A stretch of DNA of 10,880 nt from Elusimicrobiota bacterium (GTDB taxonomy: Bacteria; CG03; SLGR01), in NCBI GenBank assembly GCA_012511615.1, contig JAAZFS010000027.1, forward strand, positions 1-10,880, written 5' to 3'. Made by a program: the position numbers and the translations under genes. Below, piece after piece: positions 7,159 through 10,880 of the stretch (its first letter is position 1; the number at the start of each line of letters is the position of its first letter). The notes beneath the pieces are model-generated. The model had not been told where the DNA came from. It worked only from the letters and a program-made list of their open reading frames with translations, and did no database searches.

Positions 7159-8456
7159 ATTCCTATACCGTAGTAAGTAATACCTTTCTTTTTCATATCC
7201 TCTGGATCAAAAATATTACGCCCATCAACTATTGTGGGAGGCTGGGCAAGAAGACCCTTTATTTCATCAAGATCCATATTCTTATACTCATCCCATTCCG
7301 TCAAGATAAGTAGCAGGTCCGCTCCTTCCGCGGTGGCGGCTGGTCCCTTAAAATATTGTACCTTACCGGGAAGAATTTTTCTGGCATTTTCTTCCGCAGC
7401 AGGATCGCAGGCCCTGATTTTTGCACCTTCTTCTACCATGCTTCTTATAATATCTATTGAAGGAGCATTTCTCATGTCGTCTGTATCTGGTTTGAAGGCC
7501 AAACCTAATACGGCGACTGTCTTTCCTCTCAAGTTCCAGAGAGCATTTCTTACTTTCTCAACCACCAAGCCTCTTTGGTAGTCGTTGATAGACTGAACCT
7601 CTTTGAGCAGGCGAAAATCATAACCTAATTTCTCAGATATTTTTATGAAAGCGGAAAGGTCCTTGGGAAAACAACTTCCCCCAAAACCGGCTCCCGCTTG
7701 GAGAAACTTGTGGCCAATTCTGGAGTCTAGCCCCATGCCTCTGGCTACCTCGCGGATATCTGCACCAGTTTTCTCACAAATTACCGCTACAGCATTGATA
7801 TAGGATATTTTAAGGGCCAGAAAAGAGTTGGAAGCATGTTTTATCAGCTCGGAACTCTCAATGTTGGTTATCAGTATTTCAGTCCGTTCGCTTATGGGCT
7901 GGTAGAGTTCAAGCATTTTATGGCGGGCCTTCTCACTCTCTACACCAATTACAACTCGGTCGGGATAGAGAAAATCATCTATAGCCTTACCCTCTCTTAA
8001 GAATTCGGGGTTGGAGGCCACATCGTAGTCGTCGCCTGGTGGAGAATATCTTTTAATTGTCTTCTTAATCCAATGACCGGTTTCCACTGGAACTGTGCTC
8101 TTAGATACAATAATTCTGTACTCGGTTAGGTTAATTGCTATCTCATGCGAGACTGCCTCAACATAACAAAGGTCGGCGGATCCGTCAGGAAGAGGCGGAG
8201 TATTAACTGCCACGAAAATCACCTCACACTTTTCTACTCCTTCCTTTATACTGGTGGAAAAACTCAAACGACCAGCATCTACATTTTTCTTTACCAATTC
8301 TTTAAGGCCGGGTTCATAAATAGGAATCCCCCCTTGCTTAAGTGTATTTATCTTGTCGACATTGTTGTCTATACATATTACCTCATGGCCTATTTCGGCA
8401 AAACAGGCCCCTGAGACTAGACCCACATATCCCGTTCCTATTACTGCTACTTTCAT
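7155..8456 (-). CDS. ugd: UDP-glucose 6-dehydrogenase
   Basis: Oxidises UDP-glucose to UDP-glucuronate using two NAD+, in the cytoplasm. The 433 residues match the usual family length. Visible elements are the N-terminal Rossmann motif GTGYVG (7-12), the substrate-contact segment NPEFLREG (149-156), SSELIKHASNSFLA (201-214, holding Lys206 and Asn210), and GFGGSCFPKD (257-266) with the catalytic Cys262. A C-terminal UDP-binding domain contains LGLAFKPDTDDMRNAPS. No key residue is missing. A good Shine-Dalgarno (AAAGGAAAGG) precedes the ATG, which lies 24 bases after queF, so it may be read through from the que operon. Its stop codon overlaps the start of the decarboxylase gene, making a coupled UDP-glucose to UDP-xylose module. 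A close relative acting on another nucleotide sugar (UDP-ManNAc dehydrogenase) is possible, but the motifs fit UDP-glucose best. Confidence 0.93.
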   Translation of the reverse strand: MKVAVIGTGYVGLVSGACFAEIGHEVICIDNNVDKINTLKQGGIPIYEPGLKELVKKNVDAGRLSFSTSIKEGVEKCEVIFVAVNTPPLPDGSADLCYVEAVSHEIAINLTEYRIIVSKSTVPVETGHWIKKTIKRYSPPGDDYDVASNPEFLREGKAIDDFLYPDRVVIGVESEKARHKMLELYQPISERTEILITNIESSELIKHASNSFLALKISYINAVAVICEKTGADIREVARGMGLDSRIGHKFLQAGAGFGGSCFPKDLSAFIKISEKLGYDFRLLKEVQSINDYQRGLVVEKVRNALWNLRGKTVAVLGLAFKPDTDDMRNAPSIDIIRSMVEEGAKIRACDPAAEENARKILPGKVQYFKGPAATAEGADLLLILTEWDEYKNMDLDEIKGLLAQPPTIVDGRNIFDPEDMKKKGITYYGIGI

Positions 8457-8480
8457 ATTGTCTGCCTTTCCTTTAGTCTT

Positions 8481-8894
8481 TTACGAGAATTCCTTTTCAT
8501 AGTCTGCACTTACGGTAATGGATATACCACCCCGAGGAGTAAAAAATCCTTCAACATAGGCTTGATGCGGACTCAAAATCTCTACAATATCATCCAATAC
8601 TCTGTTTACAATTCTCTCCGCAAAACCCTGATGGTTTCTATAGGAGAACAAATAAAGTTTTAAAGATTTACTCTCAAGGCATTTTTCATCTGGAATATAG
8701 GAAATTTTGATATTAGCAAAATCTGGCTGTGAGGTCACCGGGCACAAAGAGGTAAACTCATCGGTCTCAAATTCTATGGTGTAATCTCGACCCGGGGAGG
8801 GATTATCAAAGCATTCAAGTATTTCTACAGAAGGTCTGTCTGGATAAATAGTCTCTCCGCTTCCTAAATGTGTAAGTTTTTTGTTTTTATTCAT
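8481..8894 (-). CDS. queF: NADPH-dependent preQ0 reductase (7-cyano-7-deazaguanine reductase), short QueF type
   Basis: Reduces the nitrile of preQ0 to the aminomethyl group of preQ1, the last step before insertion into tRNA. At 137 residues it is the short, single-domain (YkvM-type) form. The nucleophile Cys51 is in TSLCPVTSQPDF with the general-acid Asp58 seven residues on. The NADPH-binding QueF motif ESKSLKLYLFSYRN spans 74-87, and FTPRGGISI lies near the C-terminus. Aligned by constant spacing to the B. subtilis enzyme (Cys55, Asp62, His96, Glu97 from memory), Glu93 is kept but the His position is Ala92: the protein reads GFAE where the studied enzymes read FHE. The codon is GCG, so a single-base error from CAT/CAC would not explain it. 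The ATG overlaps the queC stop by four bases. The family assignment is secure; the effect of the missing His on rate is unknown. Confidence 0.92.
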   Translation of the reverse strand: MNKNKKLTHLGSGETIYPDRPSVEILECFDNPSPGRDYTIEFETDEFTSLCPVTSQPDFANIKISYIPDEKCLESKSLKLYLFSYRNHQGFAERIVNRVLDDIVEILSPHQAYVEGFFTPRGGISITVSADYEKEFS

Positions 8895-9556
8895 AAGTCC
8901 TCCAAACCCGCTTCTTCAAAACCTTTTTTTCTTAAAATGCAACTGGCACACTTTCCACAGGCACTGCCGTCCTCTAAGGGGGAGTAGCAGGAACTTGTAA
9001 GTTTGAAATCCAAACCCAAACGATGACCTTCTTTTACTATCTTGGCTTTACTCATATTAAGAATAGGAGCCTCTATACTTACCTGAGTCTCCTTCTTTGT
9101 CCCTAGCATACCCGTCTTTTGAAAACTATTCAAAAAATCAGCTCGGCAATCAGGATAACCAGAGTAGTCCTTAACATTGGCCCCTATGAATATAGCTTGG
9201 CCACCAAGAACTTCAGCCCAGGATAGAGCTAAAGAAAGAAAAATAAGATTTCTCGCTGGAACATAAGTGATAGGTACCCCATCAATCTCTTCTGAAGGAA
9301 CATCAATACCCATATCGGTCAGGGCCGATCCTCCGATTTTATCAAGCTCTACTTTCATAAGAATATGCTGAGCATCCATAGATTGGGCAAGTAGGGAAGC
9401 GGCCTTTAATTCAGCCCGGCTCCGCTGACCGTAATCCACCGTAAGAGCATAAATTTCATAGCCCTGTTCTTTGGCAATAACGGCGGTGACAGCAGAATCC
9501 AGTCCTCCGCTCAGAAGGACGACCGCTTTTTTATCAATATTCTTTCCTTGCGACAT
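8891..9556 (-). CDS. queC: 7-cyano-7-deazaguanine (preQ0) synthase
   Basis: An ATP-dependent enzyme that converts 7-carboxy-7-deazaguanine and ammonia to preQ0 in the cytoplasm. The 221 residues include the PP-loop SGGLDS (16-21), TVDYGQR, YVPARN, the substrate-side segment DYSGYPDCR, and a C-terminal zinc site with Cys190, Cys200, Cys203 and Cys206 (CGKCASC). The length is normal for the family. The ATG has an AAAAGGA Shine-Dalgarno nine bases upstream. It is followed by queF with a four-base overlap and preceded by queE across a 63-base gap with a possible -10 element, so it may also have its own promoter. Confidence 0.95.
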   Translation of the reverse strand: MSQGKNIDKKAVVLLSGGLDSAVTAVIAKEQGYEIYALTVDYGQRSRAELKAASLLAQSMDAQHILMKVELDKIGGSALTDMGIDVPSEEIDGVPITYVPARNLIFLSLALSWAEVLGGQAIFIGANVKDYSGYPDCRADFLNSFQKTGMLGTKKETQVSIEAPILNMSKAKIVKEGHRLGLDFKLTSSCYSPLEDGSACGKCASCILRKKGFEEAGLEDL

Positions 9557-9580
9557 ATTTAAGTATCCTTTTGATAGAAG

Positions 9581-9586
9581 ATTATA
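9581..9586 (-). promoter_or_regulatory. Possible -10 element upstream of queC
   Basis: The minus strand reads TATAAT exactly, about 25 bases before the queC ATG, in a 63-base non-coding gap. No good -35 hexamer lies 16-18 bases upstream and there is no extended -10 TG, and the gap is AT-rich overall. It could be a weak internal promoter for queC-queF or a chance match. Confidence 0.25.
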
Positions 9587-9619
9587 ATACTAAATTTTAT
9601 CTAGAGAATACAAAGAAAA

Positions 9620-10240
9620 TCACTTCATACCATAACGGCGATGCAGATTTCCCTGAATTCTGCCTGTGGGAAAATCCTTCATTATAAGTTCGGCCAATCG
9701 CTTAAAACTTATTTTTTCTTCGATTGGTGAGAAAAGAATTTCACCTTTAGGCCGGCCGTAGTCTTTAAGTATTGACAAGGCCCATCTAAAATCTTCAACA
9801 TCTGCGATGACAAATTTCAGTTCCCCTAATTCGTCCAAGCGGCTAATGTTTTTGAAATCCATGCTCCCACTCTCACCCGAAGAAGGAGGTTTGATATCAA
9901 GTATAACCCTAACGCCTGCTGGGACCTGGCTGATATCCATTGAGCCGTTGGTCTCTAGAAGTAATTCATAGCCCTCTGAAAGAATTTTCTCCATTAAAGG
10001 ATATGCTTTTTCCTGAATAAGAGGCTCTCCGCCAGTTAAAGCCACTAAGGGAGCTCCAGATTCTTCAACCTCTTTTAAAAGATTTTCTATAGAGCGAAGC
10101 TCACCTTCTAAAAATGAATGCCGGGTATCGCACCAGGAACATTTGAGGTTACAGCCGGATAAACGGATAAAAAAAGCAGGCAGGCCTACAAAGGAGGTCT
10201 CTCCCTGGATGGAGAAAAAACTCTCGCAGACTTTTAACAT
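9620..10240 (-). CDS. queE: 7-carboxy-7-deazaguanine synthase (radical SAM)
   Basis: A radical S-adenosylmethionine enzyme that rearranges 6-carboxytetrahydropterin into 7-carboxy-7-deazaguanine. The 206 residues start with the family's FxSIQGE segment (9-14). The [4Fe-4S] cluster motif is CNLKCSWC (Cys30, Cys34, Cys37), followed by the SAM-binding TGGEP (69-73), ETNGS (96-100), DIKPPSSGE (115-123) and a terminal GNLHRRYG resembling the family's C-terminal QLHK segment. Its ATG shares one base with the queD stop (TGATG) and an AGGAGA Shine-Dalgarno lies inside the end of queD, so the two are coupled. It is followed by queC. Confidence 0.94.
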   Translation of the reverse strand: MLKVCESFFSIQGETSFVGLPAFFIRLSGCNLKCSWCDTRHSFLEGELRSIENLLKEVEESGAPLVALTGGEPLIQEKAYPLMEKILSEGYELLLETNGSMDISQVPAGVRVILDIKPPSSGESGSMDFKNISRLDELGELKFVIADVEDFRWALSILKDYGRPKGEILFSPIEEKISFKRLAELIMKDFPTGRIQGNLHRRYGMK

Positions 10241-10599
10241 CAGTCTCCTGTGTAGGAGGCCGAGTATTTATCTGACTCAAAGACAGTCACTTCATAAACA
10301 GGGACGCCCGTTTCTTTCACCTGGTCAAATATATATTTTGCGATATTCTCCGAGGTAGGATTCACCTCTCTGAAATATTCCAGACGGTTGATATCCTGGT
10401 GGTCGAGTTTATCAAGCACTCCATTGAGTTTCTTTTTCAGAACTCTGAAATCCATACACATCCCGCTTGGGGGAAGTTCTGCAAAGGAAGCGGTGAGAAT
10501 AACCTTGAAATTATGTCCGTGGAGATTCTCGCAATCACCGCCATATTCACGGATTCTGTGAGCTGCTGCAAATTCTGATTCTACACTTATCTTAAACAT
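10240..10599 (-). CDS. queD: 6-carboxy-5,6,7,8-tetrahydropterin synthase
   Basis: Converts 7,8-dihydroneopterin triphosphate to 6-carboxytetrahydropterin, the first step specific to queuosine; it belongs to the PTPS fold family. The 119 residues show zinc ligands His14, His27 and His29 (FAAAHR and CENLHGHN), catalytic Cys23, the Asp66-His67 pair (DHQDIN, where many homologues read DHxxLN), PTSENIA (81-87) and the pterin-anchoring Glu108. Cys23 in the CxxxHGH context favours QueD over true PTPS. No Shine-Dalgarno is visible before the ATG. The upstream 50-base gap holds a candidate promoter whose start point would fall at or next to the ATG. folE, which makes the substrate, is not in the window. 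Confidence 0.94.
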   Translation of the reverse strand: MFKISVESEFAAAHRIREYGGDCENLHGHNFKVILTASFAELPPSGMCMDFRVLKKKLNGVLDKLDHQDINRLEYFREVNPTSENIAKYIFDQVKETGVPVYEVTVFESDKYSASYTGD

Positions 10600-10605
10600 G
10601 CATAA

Positions 10606-10633
10606 AGAATAGCAAATAAGAGGATAAATTCAA
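10606..10633 (-). promoter_or_regulatory. Possible promoter giving a leaderless queD transcript
   Basis: On the minus strand TTGAAT (10628-10633) and TATTCT (10606-10611) are separated by 16 bases, each a 4/6 consensus match. The expected start point is at about 10599, the first base of the queD ATG. The absence of a Shine-Dalgarno fits a leaderless message, but the match is weak and the sequence AT-rich. Confidence 0.25.
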
Positions 10634-10649
10634 GAAGGGAAAATGTTTT

Positions 10650-10880
10650 TTATTCTGGGGAGGATCTTTTTTTCAGTGCTGCGATAAAAACTTTTACAAT
10701 TTCTGGATCAAACTGTTTCCCACTCTCTTTCTTGATTTCTTCAATAGCCTCCTTGGAGGTTAGGGACCTACGATAAGGACGGTTTCCCCTCAGAGCGGCA
10801 TAGGTATCTGCAAGTGTGAGAATTCTTGAAAGAAGGGGTATTTCCTCTCCTATGAGATTGTTGGGATATCCGCTCCCGTC
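10650..10880 (-). CDS. HD-GYP domain protein, C-terminal end only (runs off the window)
   Basis: The last 76 codons of a gene whose 5' part lies beyond the right edge. The visible residues begin DGSGYP, the GYP signature that gives the domain its name. They continue through GEEIPLLSRILTLADTYAAL and RPYRRSLTSKEAIEEI to ESGKQFDPEIVKVF, a typical order for the end of an HD-GYP domain. Such domains hydrolyse cyclic di-GMP (sometimes cGAMP) using a metal pair bound by the upstream HD motif, which cannot be checked here. Protein ends a few residues after the domain (KKRSSPE), so the domain is C-terminal and any sensor or receiver part would be N-terminal. It lies 50 bases upstream of queD on the same strand with no terminator seen between them. 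The edge cuts exactly at the GYP motif. Confidence 0.88.
   Translation of the reverse strand, partial: DGSGYPNNLIGEEIPLLSRILTLADTYAALRGNRPYRRSLTSKEAIEEIKKESGKQFDPEIVKVFIAALKKRSSPE

Noticed and set aside
10600..10649. Possible preQ1 riboswitch ahead of queD
   Set aside because: The gap has no C-rich loop/A-rich tail pseudoknot pattern and no hairpin of the right size.

Overview
The window reads as chromosomal DNA of a Gram-negative-type (outer-membrane-bearing) bacterium. The signs are a PorV/UPF0164-like outer-membrane beta-barrel remnant, a secreted phospholipase-D-like protein with a signal peptide, an HD-GYP signalling domain, and a eukaryotic-type Ser/Thr kinase with a single C-terminal membrane anchor. 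The base composition is AT-leaning. PorV-like barrels combined with Hanks-type kinases suggest a deep-branching or uncultured phylum (Elusimicrobiota/Omnitrophota-like or FCB-like). That placement is a guess; no marker gene is present to fix it.

Layout: one plus-strand gene (membrane-anchored Ser/Thr kinase) lies at the left edge. Everything else lies on the minus strand, so it is transcribed right to left. In transcription order this is: the 3' end of an HD-GYP protein (cut by the window edge); queD, queE, queC and queF; UDP-glucose 6-dehydrogenase and a UDP-xylose-synthase-type decarboxylase; two tandem MgtE-type Mg2+ transporters; a secreted PLD-family protein with a C-terminal fibronectin-III-like domain; and the broken PorV-like gene, which converges on the kinase.

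The four que genes cover the route from dihydroneopterin triphosphate to preQ1, the precursor inserted into tRNA for queuosine. folE, tgt and queA are not in the window. The two nucleotide-sugar genes overlap by four bases and would convert UDP-glucose to UDP-glucuronate and then UDP-xylose for surface glycans. The two mgtE genes also overlap by four bases, behind a good sigma70-like promoter. Tight spacing within each pair or group supports operons. No convincing intrinsic terminator was found between groups.

The most notable observations are: (1) a decayed PorV-like gene that keeps its promoter, Shine-Dalgarno and start codon but has apparently lost most of its interior, joined out of frame; (2) a QueF with alanine where the well-studied enzymes have an active-site histidine; (3) translationally coupled, divergent MgtE paralogues that could form a heterodimer; (4) a queD with no Shine-Dalgarno and a candidate promoter placed to give a leaderless transcript. 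No clearly novel defence, mobile or RNA system was found.
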